From contig JALCLX010000007.1 of the NCBI GenBank assembly GCA_022648165.1, positions 62,001-126,000 of the forward strand: 64,000 nucleotides of DNA, read 5' to 3'. Made by a program: the position numbers and the translations under genes. The notes beneath the pieces are model-generated. The model saw only the letters and a program-made list of their open reading frames with translations. It did not search any database and was not told the origin of the DNA. Positions 1 to 8,348 of this stretch are shown in pieces. Origin of the DNA: Ancrocorticia sp. GTDB lineage: Bacteria > Actinomycetota > Actinomycetes > Actinomycetales > Actinomycetaceae. Each line of letters starts with the position of its first letter. The first letter of the stretch is position 1.

Positions 1-241
1 ACCCCGACGTGCCGACGACGACGTCAACCCCGGAGTCTAGCAATGCCATCACATTGCTCTCCGTCACCGTTGGCACGGTGAATTCGATTGCGACCTCTGC
101 GCCGGCAAGCGTATCAGCGTTGATATGGCTGCCCACGTCGATTTGGGACACCAATTCCATATCGCGCGCCTGTTCGACGGCTGTGCATATTGTCTGACCC
201 ATGCGCCCAGCGGCGCCCACTACAGCTACTTTGATGCTCAT
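1..241 (-). CDS. dapB: 4-hydroxy-tetrahydrodipicolinate reductase, N-terminal part (runs off window start)
   Basis: Reading the minus strand from the ATG at 241 gives 80 codons before the window edge. The protein opens with MSIKVAVVGAAGRMGQ, the glycine-rich NAD(P)H-binding loop (GxxGRMG) of DapB, followed further on by IEFTVPTVT and DVVVGTSG, which match the conserved core of the family. DapB reduces the dihydrodipicolinate precursor in lysine and diaminopimelate biosynthesis, in the cytoplasm. It lies 42 bp downstream of the M16 peptidase gene on the same strand, the usual actinobacterial order pnp-pepR-dapB. Only the cofactor-binding half is visible, so the catalytic His/Lys region cannot be checked. 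Confidence 0.93.
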   Translation of the reverse strand, partial: MSIKVAVVGAAGRMGQTICTAVEQARDMELVSQIDVGSHINADTLAGAEVAIEFTVPTVTESNVMALLDSGVDVVVGTSG

Positions 242-283
242 GACCTTTAGCCTAGCGCGCACTTCCGAGCGCCGCCCATAAAC

Positions 284-1603
284 TCACCGCCGTGTCTCAG
301 ATGGGCCCACAATACACAGCGAACGCGGGCCGGCGGCAAGTTCCCGCGCAAGCTCTGTAACTTCGCCTGCGGTAACTGCGCGCGAACGGGCTAACGTTTC
401 CGCCTGCGTCAGATAGGTGCCCCTGATCAATTCCGCTTGGCCCAGGCGATTCATGTGGCTCGAGAGCCGCTCCGCATCGAAGACCACATCGGCACGCACC
501 CGCCGATATGCCGACTCCACTTCGTCGGCCGTGACGCCAGAATGGGCCAGATCGTCCAACGTATCACCCAGCAAACCGGCAACGTCTGCCGCGTTGTGCG
601 GTGCGCACCCGGCGTACAGGCCGAACATGCCCCCTTCCGGGAACATCACGGGATACGAATACGTCGAGTATGCAAGCCCGCGCTGCTCGCGTATCTGTTG
701 GAAAAGCCGCGAGGAGGTGCCGCCTCCCAGGATCGCATTCAGCGCGAACAATGCCGGCCTCCGTTCATCGAACAGGCCGAGGCCCGGCATCCCCACTACC
801 ACAACAGCTTGCTCCACGTTGCGTAATTCAAAGCGTGAGGATCCAGGTGCGTACGCGATCTCGCGAGTTCTCCGGCGCGGTTCCGGGAGCTGCCCTTCTT
901 CCGTATTCCATCCGAATCGAGCTGCCTGCGCCACAATCATGTCTCCCAATGCGGCGTGATCGATGTTGCCGGCAGCGGTAATAACAAGTTCCTGCGAACG
1001 GTAATTAGCTCCGTAATGGTGAACCAGGTTGTGGTGCGTCAACTGCGCGACACTTTCTTTTGTGCCACCTACGGGAAGGGCGAGCGGATGGTCAGTAAAG
1101 ACTTGGGTAGGGATTGTTTCCTGCGCAACATCCGACGCATCGTCGTTGTACATCGCAAGTTCCTCGAGGATAACTCCGCGCTCCATCTCCATGTCCTCGG
1201 GTGTCAACCGCGAATTCATGACCATATCGGACAAGAGTTCCACGCCTGCGGCGACGTCGTCGTCGAATACATGCCCGTAATAGCAGGTGTACTGCTTTGC
1301 GGTTGCGGCGTTGAAGCCACCTCCCAAAAAATCAATACGCTCAGCAATCTGGCGCGCATCGCGCGTGTGCGTTCCCTTGAATAACAGATGCTCCAGGAAA
1401 TGTGTGGAGCCGCGGGTCTGCGCACCCTCATCTCGCGAACCTGTGCCCACCCAGAAGCCAATTGACGCTGAACGCTGGTATGGAACAAATTCGGTCAGCA
1501 GCCGGATGCCTCCAGGCAGAATTGAGCGACGGAACGTCCGCCCCTCCTCTGTGAGGCTCACCGATCCAGCCTGTGGATCCAAAAGAAGTGGAATGTCAGA
1601 CAC
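284..1603 (-). CDS. pepR: M16 family zinc metallopeptidase (PepR-type)
   Basis: A 439-residue protein with the inverted zinc motif HxxEH at residues 68-72 (HFLEH) and the third zinc ligand about 76 residues on in VILEEL (E148). The remainder is the usual second peptidase_M16_C half, so it is one complete small M16 protein of normal length. These processing peptidases are cytosolic or peripheral in bacteria and their natural substrates are poorly known. The gene follows pnp by 82 bp and precedes dapB, conserved neighbours in actinomycetes. The start is GTG at 1603 with only a weak Shine-Dalgarno, so a slightly different start is possible. Confidence 0.93.
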   Translation of the reverse strand: MSDIPLLLDPQAGSVSLTEEGRTFRRSILPGGIRLLTEFVPYQRSASIGFWVGTGSRDEGAQTRGSTHFLEHLLFKGTHTRDARQIAERIDFLGGGFNAATAKQYTCYYGHVFDDDVAAGVELLSDMVMNSRLTPEDMEMERGVILEELAMYNDDASDVAQETIPTQVFTDHPLALPVGGTKESVAQLTHHNLVHHYGANYRSQELVITAAGNIDHAALGDMIVAQAARFGWNTEEGQLPEPRRRTREIAYAPGSSRFELRNVEQAVVVVGMPGLGLFDERRPALFALNAILGGGTSSRLFQQIREQRGLAYSTYSYPVMFPEGGMFGLYAGCAPHNAADVAGLLGDTLDDLAHSGVTADEVESAYRRVRADVVFDAERLSSHMNRLGQAELIRGTYLTQAETLARSRAVTAGEVTELARELAAGPRSLCIVGPSETRR

Positions 1604-1641
1604 GTGTCACCATCGCTTCGACGTGAGCTTCCGCCCACGAT

Positions 1642-1672
1642 AAAGGTGCCCGGAACCGAAGCCCCGGGCACC
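1642..1672 (-). terminator. stem-loop between pnp and pepR
   Basis: Read on the minus strand, GGTGCCCGG (1672-1664) pairs perfectly with CCGGGCACC (1653-1645). Two G-T pairs and a C-G pair extend the stem to a UUCG tetraloop, and TTTAT follows. This is a very stable hairpin 14 nt after the pnp stop codon. The short U tract makes it a plausible partial terminator or an mRNA 3'-end stabiliser within the operon. Confidence 0.55.
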
Positions 1673-1685
1673 TCTCACAATGTCA

Positions 1686-4025
1686 TTACTCAGCTGAATC
1701 TGCCGGGGTTGAGGCACTTTCGGTGCCCGTGTGCTCCCGCGTGGTGTGACGGCGTTGGCGTGTGCCGCGGCGCGAACCGCGCTCTCCGTGCTCGTGGCGT
1801 GGCCGCCGTTCGCCGCGCTCGTCAGCCGGCGCCGCGTTTTCAGCGACGCCATCGACCACCGCGTACAGCGAAATCTTGCCGCGTGGATCCAGTTCGGAGA
1901 TCTCCACCTCCACTTTGTCGCCCACGTTGAGAACGTCTTCCACGTTCTCAACGCGCTTGCCACCAACCATACGGCGGATCTGCGAAATATGCAGCAGGCC
2001 ATCGCGCCCGGGCATCAGTGAAACAAAAGCGCCAAACGTGGTGGTCTTGACCACGGTTCCGACGTAGCGCTCGCCGACCTCCGGCATTTGCGGATTCGCG
2101 ATCGAATTGATTGCCGTGCGCGCGGCCTCGGCGGATGTCCCATCCGTAGCGCCGATGAAAACGGTGCCGTCATCTTCGATCGAGATCTCAGCCCCAGTAT
2201 CTTCCTGGATCTGGTTGATCATCTTGCCCTTGGGGCCGATCACTTCACCGATCTTATCCACGGGGATCTTCACAGCGATGATGCGCGGGGCCGTTTCTGC
2301 CATTTCGTCTGGGGCAGGAATTGCCTCCTGCATCAGGTCCAGGATCGCGAACCGCGCTTCACGCGCCTGTGTGAGGGCCGCATCGAGCACAGCCGCAGGG
2401 ATGCCAGCAAGCTTCGTATCCAGCTGCAAGGCCGTCACGTACTCACGGGTGCCGGCCACCTTGAAGTCCATGTCGCCGAGCGCATCTTCGGCGCCCAGAA
2501 TGTCCGTCAAAGTGACGTACCGTGTTTCGTCATCAATCGTGTCCGAAATCAAACCCATCGCGATCCCGGCCACCGGAGCCTTCAACGGCACACCGGCATT
2601 GAGCAGTGAAAGCGTGGACGCGCACACGGAACCCATCGAGGACGAACCGTTGGAACCCATCGTTTCGGAGACCTGGCGAATGGCATAGGGGAATTCGTCA
2701 CGCTCCGGCAACTGCGATTCGAGAGCGATCTCTGCCAGATGGCCGTGGCCGATCTCGCGGCGCTTCGGGGTTCCCACACGCCCGGTCTCGCCTGTGCAGT
2801 AGGGCGGGAAGTTGTAATGGTGGATGTAACGCTTGTGGGTCACGGGTGAAAGGTTATCGAGCTGTTGCTCCATCTTGAGCATATTCAGTGTTGTCACACC
2901 CAGAATCTGCGTCTCTCCGCGCTGGAAGAGTGCAGAACCGTGGACGCGCGGCAACACGCCCACCTCTGCGGAGACCGTGCGGATCTCTACCGGGGTGCGG
3001 CCATCCATGCGCACGCCCTCGGTCAACACGTGGCGGCGCATTGTCTTCTTGAATGCGGCATTCACCGCGGCGGCCAGCTGCTGATCCTGCTCGGGGAACG
3101 ACTCAGCTAGTTCCGCAACCACGGCTGCCGTGAGATCCAGCAGCGCTTGATCGCGCTCCGCCTTGCCCACGATGCCGAGGATTGGATTGAAGCGATCGCC
3201 AATCGCCTCCTCAACGGCGGCCAGTTGTTCGTCCGTATAGTCGGGGAAGAATGGGTAATCGCCGAGCGGCTTGCCGTACTCCTCCACCAGTTCCGTCTGC
3301 GCCTCGCACAATGCGCGAATCACCGGCTTCGCGGCTTCCAAACCGGATGCAACCACCGATTCGGTGGGCTTTGTGCCGCCGTTCTTGATCACAGCATCTG
3401 CGTGTTCCGGAGCGGAGGCTTCCACCATCATGACGGCGACGTCGTCGCCCACCACGCGGCCCGCAATCGCCATAGTGAACGTGGCGCGCTCCATCTCCGA
3501 ATAACGTGGGAACGCAACCCACTGGCCATCGATCAATGCCATACGCGTACCGCCCACAGGACCGGAGAACGGAAGTCCGGCCAGCGACGTAGACAGGGAT
3601 GCAGCATTAATAGCGACGACGTCGTATGCGTCATCCGGGTGCACCGTCAGGACGGTTGCCACAACCTGCACCTCGTTGCGCATGCCCTTCTTGAAGGCGG
3701 GGCGCAGCGGGCGGTCAATCAGACGCGCAGCGAGGATGGCTTCGGTTCCAGGCCGGCCTTCGCGCCGGAAGAAGGAACCGGGGATGCGCCCAGCGGCGTA
3801 CGAGCGTTCTTCCACATCTACCGTGAGCGGGAAGAAATCAAAGTGCTCTTTGGGCGCCTTCGACGCCGTTGTAGCGGCGAAAACAGTAGTTTCGCCATCC
3901 AAGTAGGCCAAAGCCGAACCGTTTGCTTGGCGCGCAAGCAAGCCGGTCTCAAACCGAATAGTACGTGTTCCGAACAATCCATTATCGATGACCGCTTCGG
4001 AGTGATGAACGTCAGGACCCTCCAC
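1686..4025 (-). CDS. pnp: polyribonucleotide nucleotidyltransferase (PNPase)
   Basis: A 779-residue PNPase that degrades RNA 3' to 5' by phosphorolysis; actinobacterial members also make (p)ppGpp-type products and were called guanosine pentaphosphate synthetase. Visible in order: first RNase PH domain with FFRREGRPG at 85-93, an all-alpha linker, second RNase PH domain with the catalytic GDMDFKVAG at 517-525, a KH domain with GPKG at 597-600, an S1 domain at about 650-722, and a basic Arg/His-rich tail after 735. The start is GTG at 4025 behind AAGGAGATCCT. It lies 179 bp downstream of rpsO, the widely conserved rpsO-pnp pairing. Confidence 0.97.
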   Translation of the reverse strand: MEGPDVHHSEAVIDNGLFGTRTIRFETGLLARQANGSALAYLDGETTVFAATTASKAPKEHFDFFPLTVDVEERSYAAGRIPGSFFRREGRPGTEAILAARLIDRPLRPAFKKGMRNEVQVVATVLTVHPDDAYDVVAINAASLSTSLAGLPFSGPVGGTRMALIDGQWVAFPRYSEMERATFTMAIAGRVVGDDVAVMMVEASAPEHADAVIKNGGTKPTESVVASGLEAAKPVIRALCEAQTELVEEYGKPLGDYPFFPDYTDEQLAAVEEAIGDRFNPILGIVGKAERDQALLDLTAAVVAELAESFPEQDQQLAAAVNAAFKKTMRRHVLTEGVRMDGRTPVEIRTVSAEVGVLPRVHGSALFQRGETQILGVTTLNMLKMEQQLDNLSPVTHKRYIHHYNFPPYCTGETGRVGTPKRREIGHGHLAEIALESQLPERDEFPYAIRQVSETMGSNGSSSMGSVCASTLSLLNAGVPLKAPVAGIAMGLISDTIDDETRYVTLTDILGAEDALGDMDFKVAGTREYVTALQLDTKLAGIPAAVLDAALTQAREARFAILDLMQEAIPAPDEMAETAPRIIAVKIPVDKIGEVIGPKGKMINQIQEDTGAEISIEDDGTVFIGATDGTSAEAARTAINSIANPQMPEVGERYVGTVVKTTTFGAFVSLMPGRDGLLHISQIRRMVGGKRVENVEDVLNVGDKVEVEISELDPRGKISLYAVVDGVAENAAPADERGERRPRHEHGERGSRRGTRQRRHTTREHTGTESASTPADSAE

Positions 4026-4171
4026 AGGATCTCCTTTTTATACTCTGCGACACGGCCATCAGTGAACACTCACGGAGTCAACGAATCCGGAAGCTCCCAC
4101 CGAGGACCGAGTCTTCTATTTTTTCTCACATGCCGAAGAGCTTCTTCACGAAGCCTCAGCACAAACGACGA

Positions 4172-4198
4172 ACGGCCCAGGCACGATGCCTGAGCCGT
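4172..4198 (-). terminator. stem-loop after rpsO
   Basis: On the minus strand a bipartite hairpin, ACGGC/GCCGT outside and CAGGCA/TGCCTG inside with a 3-nt loop, begins 6 nt after the rpsO stop. The bases after it (TCGTCGTTTG) are not a clean U tract. It could be the rpsO terminator or the RNase III/PNPase processing hairpin known from rpsO-pnp transcripts in other bacteria; the sequence does not decide. Confidence 0.5.
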
Positions 4199-4204
4199 CG
4201 AAAG

Positions 4205-4474
4205 TCATCGGCGCAGGCCGAGACGAGCAATAAGTGAACGGTACCGCTCGATGTCCTCTTCCATCAGGTACGCGAGCAACCGCTTGCGCTGGCCGATCAG
4301 AAGCATAAGGCCGCGGCGCGAATGGTGATCGTGCTGGTGGGTGCGGAAGTGCTCCGTGAGCTCCTTGATTCGCGCCGAGAGCAAAGCCACCTGGACCTCA
4401 GGCGAACCAGTGTCGCCCTCATGGATTGCGTACTCAGCGATGATCTTCTGCTTTTCTTCAGGCTTCAGGGCCAT
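4205..4474 (-). CDS. rpsO: 30S ribosomal protein S15
   Basis: An 89-residue protein of exactly the family length. Recognisable stretches are the N-terminal [10 protein letters not shown], the [13 protein letters not shown] block, and [21 protein letters not shown] near the middle, which form the 16S rRNA-binding helices. S15 is a primary binder in the central domain of the 30S subunit. The ATG is preceded by AAGGAG at good spacing. The 149 bp upstream, to ribF, hold a TAGACT hexamer on the minus strand (4567-4562) that could be a -10 element, though I see no matching -35. Confidence 0.97.
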   Translation of the reverse strand: MALKPEEKQKIIAEYAIHEGDTGSPEVQVALLSARIKELTEHFRTHQHDHHSRRGLMLLIGQRKRLLAYLMEEDIERYRSLIARLGLRR

Positions 4475-4623
4475 GATTCTCCTTCGAGGTTTCGTTGCAC
4501 GGAGCTCCGGGGCTTGTTCTCCCGGGCATGACGCGTCCGTGGCCGATCTGACGGCCCAGTAAGTCTAGCATCAGGGGCCGGATCTCCCGAAGGTTCCCAG
4601 GCAGAGGTTACGAACCTCACGTC

Positions 4624-5664
4624 TCAGTGCGCAGTGACCGCCGCAGGGTCAACCCTGGTTGCCGGTGGCACTCCCAGGACCTCAGCGGTTGCCCGCAGAT
4701 CATCATCCATCTGAGACAGCAGCGCCTCAACCGAATCACATCGGAGCATGGGGCGCAACCGAGCGACGAAATCGATCGCAATCGCCTCCCCGTACAGATC
4801 CAGATCGGCGCGCCCTAGCACGTGCGCCTCAACCGTGCGCTCGGCATTTCCAAATTGCGGATTGGTGCCAACAGAGATGGCCGCTGGCAAGTATTCGGAT
4901 GCGGACGTTCCGGGAACTTTACGGACTAACCAGCCTGCGTATACGCCGTCGGCCGGTACCTCGCCTAAAGCGTTGCCGGAAAGATTTGCTGTGGGAAAGC
5001 CGAGAGCCCGCCCGCGCTGGAAACCGTGGACAACGCGGCCGCGCAGCCGATGTGGTCTGCCGAGGATGCGCGCGGCCTCTTCAACATCTCCAGCCACGAG
5101 AGCCTGACGCACGCGTGTCGAGGAGAAACGCAGTTCGCGTTCTCCTGGAGCTGGTGCCTCTCCGATATCCGGTATCAGAATCACGTCGAAACCCAACTCG
5201 CGGCCAAACTCCCGCAGCACAGCGCCATCACCGGCGTTATTTCGCCCAAAACGGGCGTCCTCTCCAACCACGACGAGCGCGGCGTGCAGCTGCCCCACGA
5301 TCTGCCGCTCGATGAACTCTCGCGCAGTGGCCTGCGCGTACTCCAGCGTGTAATGCTGCACATACACGGCATCGATACCCGCCGCCGCAAGACGGTCGAG
5401 CCTGTCATCGAGCGTCGCGATGAGGTGAACAGGGCGTTCTGGGTGATGCACGGTTGCAGGATGCGGATCAAATGTGAGGGCCACAGCCGGTATTCCGCGT
5501 TCGCGCGCGTGCTTCACCGCCTGGTGCAGCACATAGTGATGGCCGCGATGCACTCCGTCGAATACCCCGATGGTGACAACGGTTCTGCCTAGATCCGCCG
5601 GAATATCCGACGGTTCGTACCACACGTGCATGCGCCCGCGCATACGATGCTCTTTATCCGTCAC
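4624..5664 (-). CDS. ribF: bifunctional riboflavin kinase / FAD synthetase
   Basis: Converts riboflavin to FMN and then FAD. The N-terminal nucleotidyltransferase half has GVFDGVHRGHH (HxGH motif) and the later FSSTRVRQAL; the C-terminal flavokinase half has GFQRGRALGFPTANL, with the PTAN signature. Length is normal at 339-346 residues. The longest frame starts at GTG 5664; it lacks a Shine-Dalgarno but has TAAGCT 7 nt upstream, the geometry of a leaderless start. An alternative ATG at 5643 sits behind AAAGAG. Neighbours rpsO and the truB region are the usual actinobacterial context. Confidence 0.95.
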   Translation of the reverse strand: MTDKEHRMRGRMHVWYEPSDIPADLGRTVVTIGVFDGVHRGHHYVLHQAVKHARERGIPAVALTFDPHPATVHHPERPVHLIATLDDRLDRLAAAGIDAVYVQHYTLEYAQATAREFIERQIVGQLHAALVVVGEDARFGRNNAGDGAVLREFGRELGFDVILIPDIGEAPAPGERELRFSSTRVRQALVAGDVEEAARILGRPHRLRGRVVHGFQRGRALGFPTANLSGNALGEVPADGVYAGWLVRKVPGTSASEYLPAAISVGTNPQFGNAERTVEAHVLGRADLDLYGEAIAIDFVARLRPMLRCDSVEALLSQMDDDLRATAEVLGVPPATRVDPAAVTAH

Positions 5665-5677
5665 TCGGATCAGCTTA

Positions 5678-6805
5678 CTAGTCTCCCAGGCCCGTATGCA
5701 GCATGCGCGCGGTATGGATCCACTCGTGATCGGTGGGAACCAGTTTAATCTTGCCTGCTACCTCTTCGAGCGGCACAAGTTCTGTCCCTTCGCCCCGAGC
5801 TGCGACCATACAACCGAATTGTCCCTGCGCAACTGCTTCGGCCGCCGCCGTTCCAAGCCGTGACGCGAGAAGACGGTCCGCCGCACACGGGATGCCGCCA
5901 CGCTGCACGTATCCGAGGATCGAGACCCGCGATTCGAGGCCAGTGGCGGCTTCGAGTTCGCGTGCCAGCTTGAATGTGTGCTCGCGTTGGGAATCTTCGA
6001 CGTTGGCGAGATGCGCTTTCGCCGCCCGCTGCGCCTCCGGGGTAGTTGCCGCCTTCACCAACAGCCGCGCCGCTTCATAATCCGCGGCGTCGCGCACGTC
6101 TCGTGCACCTTCTGCCACTGCGACCACGCTGAAGGTTGACCCGTTTTTCATGCGGCGCTTAATGGTCTCCGCCACAGATTCCACCGTGTAGGGAATCTCC
6201 GGCAACAAAATGACGTCCGCGCCTCCGGCGATGCCCGCGCCCAGTGTGAGCCAACCGGCACGATGCCCCATGATCTCCGAGAGAATAATGCGATGATGGC
6301 TGTGGGCAGTCGAGTGGAGGCGATCCACCGCCTCCGTGGCAATCTCCATCGCCGTGGCGAATCCGAAAGAAGTATCCGTGCGCGCAATATCGTTATCGAT
6401 GGTCTTCGGAAGGGTGATGACGTTCAGCCCCGCATCCGCCAAACGAATCGCATTCTTCGCGGTGCCGCCTCCTCCAAGCAGAACGACCGCGTCGATACCT
6501 AGCTTCTCGCAGTTCTCTACGACGATTTTGCGCGCATCAATGACTTCGTCGCCCACCTGGAACTTGTGGACCTTGTCGCGGCTTGTACCCAAGATGGTGC
6601 CGCCAACCGTCAAGATCCCGGAGAGCGCCCGCGAATCCAGCGTGACGGTGCGGTTCTCCACGAGGCCGCGGATTCCATCGCGGAATCCCACGATCTCCCA
6701 GCCGTTCGTGAGTGCGGCCTTCCCGAAACCACGGATCGCGGCGTTGAGCCCCGGGCTGTCACCGCCGGCCGTGAGGATTCCGATCCGTTTCGTCTTTCCC
6801 GCCAC
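5678..6805 (-). CDS. pfkA: 6-phosphofructokinase, group III type; phosphate donor uncertain
   Basis: Phosphorylates fructose 6-phosphate, the committed glycolytic step. Family landmarks are [10 protein letters not shown] at 13-22, PKTIDND at 133-139 with the catalytic Asp, and MGHRAGW at 179-185. The nucleotide-loop motif usually written GGDGS or GGEGT is here GGGGT (111-115), and the Lys in PKTIDND is the residue seen in PPi-using and group III enzymes, so ATP versus pyrophosphate use cannot be assigned from sequence. At 375 residues it is of normal length. The start is GTG behind AGGAAAGGA. It sits between truB and ribF, an unusual guest in a translation cluster. Confidence 0.9.
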   Translation of the reverse strand: MAGKTKRIGILTAGGDSPGLNAAIRGFGKAALTNGWEIVGFRDGIRGLVENRTVTLDSRALSGILTVGGTILGTSRDKVHKFQVGDEVIDARKIVVENCEKLGIDAVVLLGGGGTAKNAIRLADAGLNVITLPKTIDNDIARTDTSFGFATAMEIATEAVDRLHSTAHSHHRIILSEIMGHRAGWLTLGAGIAGGADVILLPEIPYTVESVAETIKRRMKNGSTFSVVAVAEGARDVRDAADYEAARLLVKAATTPEAQRAAKAHLANVEDSQREHTFKLARELEAATGLESRVSILGYVQRGGIPCAADRLLASRLGTAAAEAVAQGQFGCMVAARGEGTELVPLEEVAGKIKLVPTDHEWIHTARMLHTGLGD

Positions 6806-6883
6806 AGTGAGTCCTTTCCTCGATGGTTCCGCTTTAGGCTAACGCCAGAGCCGCACGATGGGCAACGCGAAATGTGACTCTCC

Positions 6884-7849
6884 CTACACCTGGAGATCGG
6901 GTTTGAGCTTGCCCGCTCGCGCAGACACGAGTGCAACAGCGACATTCCCACACATTGCCGCGTAGGGGGGTTCCCCGTGTGGCCGCGACGCGTCGATGAA
7001 TTGCCCGTGCCGTAGCTCTTCGGCCTGTTCTTCAGTCACGGTGACAATGGGAAACAGCGCCACGCACACCTCACTCACAGTCACGTGGGGCAGCTCGCCG
7101 CCCACGGACACTACGCCTGCTAAAGATTCTATGGTGACGGCTCGGCCTTCATCCCACGCGCCCACGCGCGTACGGCGCAGCCGCGTCAGATGTGCACCGG
7201 TACCAAGCCGCTGGCCCACATCTCGCGCAAGTGCCCGAACGTATGTGCCTGAACTCACGGTGACTGCGACGTCTACGTCCACCGCAGCGCCATCCATGAC
7301 CTCATGCGGCGCATCCTCTAAGGCAAAGCGCGACACGGTCACGCGACGCGCGGGCAAGGTCACGTGCTCTCCCGCTCGCACGCGTTCATATGCGCGCCGC
7401 CCATTCACTTTGACCGCGCTCACCGAGCTGGGAACTTGCTCAATCGTCCCAGTGAAGTGCGCCATCGCCTGCTCAATCGCGCCTCGCCACGAGGAAGCCG
7501 GACCCAGCGCGCCAATACCGTGTACGGCTGTCACTTCTCCGTCCGCGTCCTCTGTGCTGGTTTCGATCCCAAGCCGGATCGTCGCCGTGTACTCCTTATT
7601 CGTCCCAGTGACGTACTGCAGCAACTTCGTCGCACGCCCCACGCCCACACACAGGACTCCCGTTGCCATCGGATCGAGCGTGCCCGCATGGCCCACGTGC
7701 CGTGTGCCCGCCAAACGCCGCATTGCCCCGACGACGTCGTGGCTTGTCACGCCCGCCGGTTTATCGACGATCACCAGACCGTCAAACGGCCGCGTGCCAC
7801 GCGGCAGCTCTCCCCAGGGAAGAACCCTGCGTTCGCTATTCGGCCGCAT
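6884..7849 (-). CDS. truB: tRNA pseudouridine(55) synthase
   Basis: Isomerises U55 in the T-loop of tRNAs. The catalytic Asp lies in GHAGTLDPMATGVL (D59 from the start used here), preceded by the family opening GLVIVDKPAGVTSH. An in-frame GTG/ATG series extends upstream to 7951, but that would overlap rbfA by 116 bp. I chose the ATG at 7849, which overlaps the end of rbfA by 14 bp and leaves a normal N-terminus; no clear Shine-Dalgarno is present, consistent with translational coupling to rbfA. The resulting protein has 321 residues. Confidence 0.93.
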   Translation of the reverse strand: MRPNSERRVLPWGELPRGTRPFDGLVIVDKPAGVTSHDVVGAMRRLAGTRHVGHAGTLDPMATGVLCVGVGRATKLLQYVTGTNKEYTATIRLGIETSTEDADGEVTAVHGIGALGPASSWRGAIEQAMAHFTGTIEQVPSSVSAVKVNGRRAYERVRAGEHVTLPARRVTVSRFALEDAPHEVMDGAAVDVDVAVTVSSGTYVRALARDVGQRLGTGAHLTRLRRTRVGAWDEGRAVTIESLAGVVSVGGELPHVTVSEVCVALFPIVTVTEEQAEELRHGQFIDASRPHGEPPYAAMCGNVAVALVSARAGKLKPDLQV

Positions 7850-8291
7850 TGTCAGTTTCGGCGGAAGAATCCTCCGCATTCGCGGACTTATACGGCGTGG
7901 GTTCCCCAGCAAAGCGAGCTTCCTGGGCACGCTTGGCAATCTGCTCGTCACGGAATCGGGCGGCCGTCAACGCATCCTCGAATGTCTTCGCGCTTTCAGG
8001 CAGAGCGTCCGCCACGAATTCGACACTCGGGGTCAGCCGCAAACCGAGCACTTTTCCAACATGTGAACGGATTAATCCTTTCGCCCGCTCCAGTGCGCGC
8101 CCCGCATTTCGCAGCTGCGATGGAGTGCCATACACGGTGTAGAAAATCGTTGCGTGCTGCAGGTCTCCCGTCACGCGCACATCCGTAATGGTGACCATGT
8201 CGAGCCCGGGGTCCTTGAGCCGGCTCGTGACAAGTGATGCCACGACCTCACGGATCCGCTCCGCCACACGCCGCTCCCGTGGATTGGCCAT
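7836..8291 (-). CDS. rbfA: ribosome-binding factor A
   Basis: A 151-residue RbfA, needed for late 30S maturation and 16S 5'-end processing. MANPRERRVAERIREVVASL is the family N-terminus, followed by the KH-like core with DPGLDMVTITDVRVTGDLQHA. The ATG at 8291 is preceded by AAGGAG at 6 nt, which decides the start over the longer frame to 8342. It lies between infB and truB, the standard order. The C-terminal tail is acidic and Ala/Ser-rich, as in other actinobacteria. Confidence 0.95.
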   Translation of the reverse strand: MANPRERRVAERIREVVASLVTSRLKDPGLDMVTITDVRVTGDLQHATIFYTVYGTPSQLRNAGRALERAKGLIRSHVGKVLGLRLTPSVEFVADALPESAKTFEDALTAARFRDEQIAKRAQEARFAGEPTPYKSANAEDSSAETDNAAE

Positions 8292-8315
8292 GAGAGCTCC
8301 TTTCTCATCACAGTG

Positions 8316-8343
8316 AGTGGTGGCGGGCCCGCCCGCCACCACT
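8316..8343 (-). terminator. 12-bp perfect hairpin between infB and rbfA
   Basis: AGTGGTGGCGGG (8316-8327) and CCCGCCACCACT (8332-8343) form a perfect stem with a 4-nt loop, beginning 5 nt past the infB stop codon. Read in the transcribed (minus) direction no U tract follows; the next bases are CACTGTGATG and then the rbfA Shine-Dalgarno. It is more likely an RNA-processing or attenuation hairpin than a full terminator. Confidence 0.5.
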
Positions 8344-8348
8344 GCGTT

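Noticed and set aside
3147..4193. 348-residue plus-strand open frame
   Set aside because: Antisense to pnp, rich in His, Arg and Cys as typical for shadows; no family similarity.
6996..8066. 356-residue plus-strand open frame rich in Ser, Thr and Pro
   Set aside because: Antisense to truB and rbfA; composition is explained by reverse reading of Ala/Val/Gly codons.
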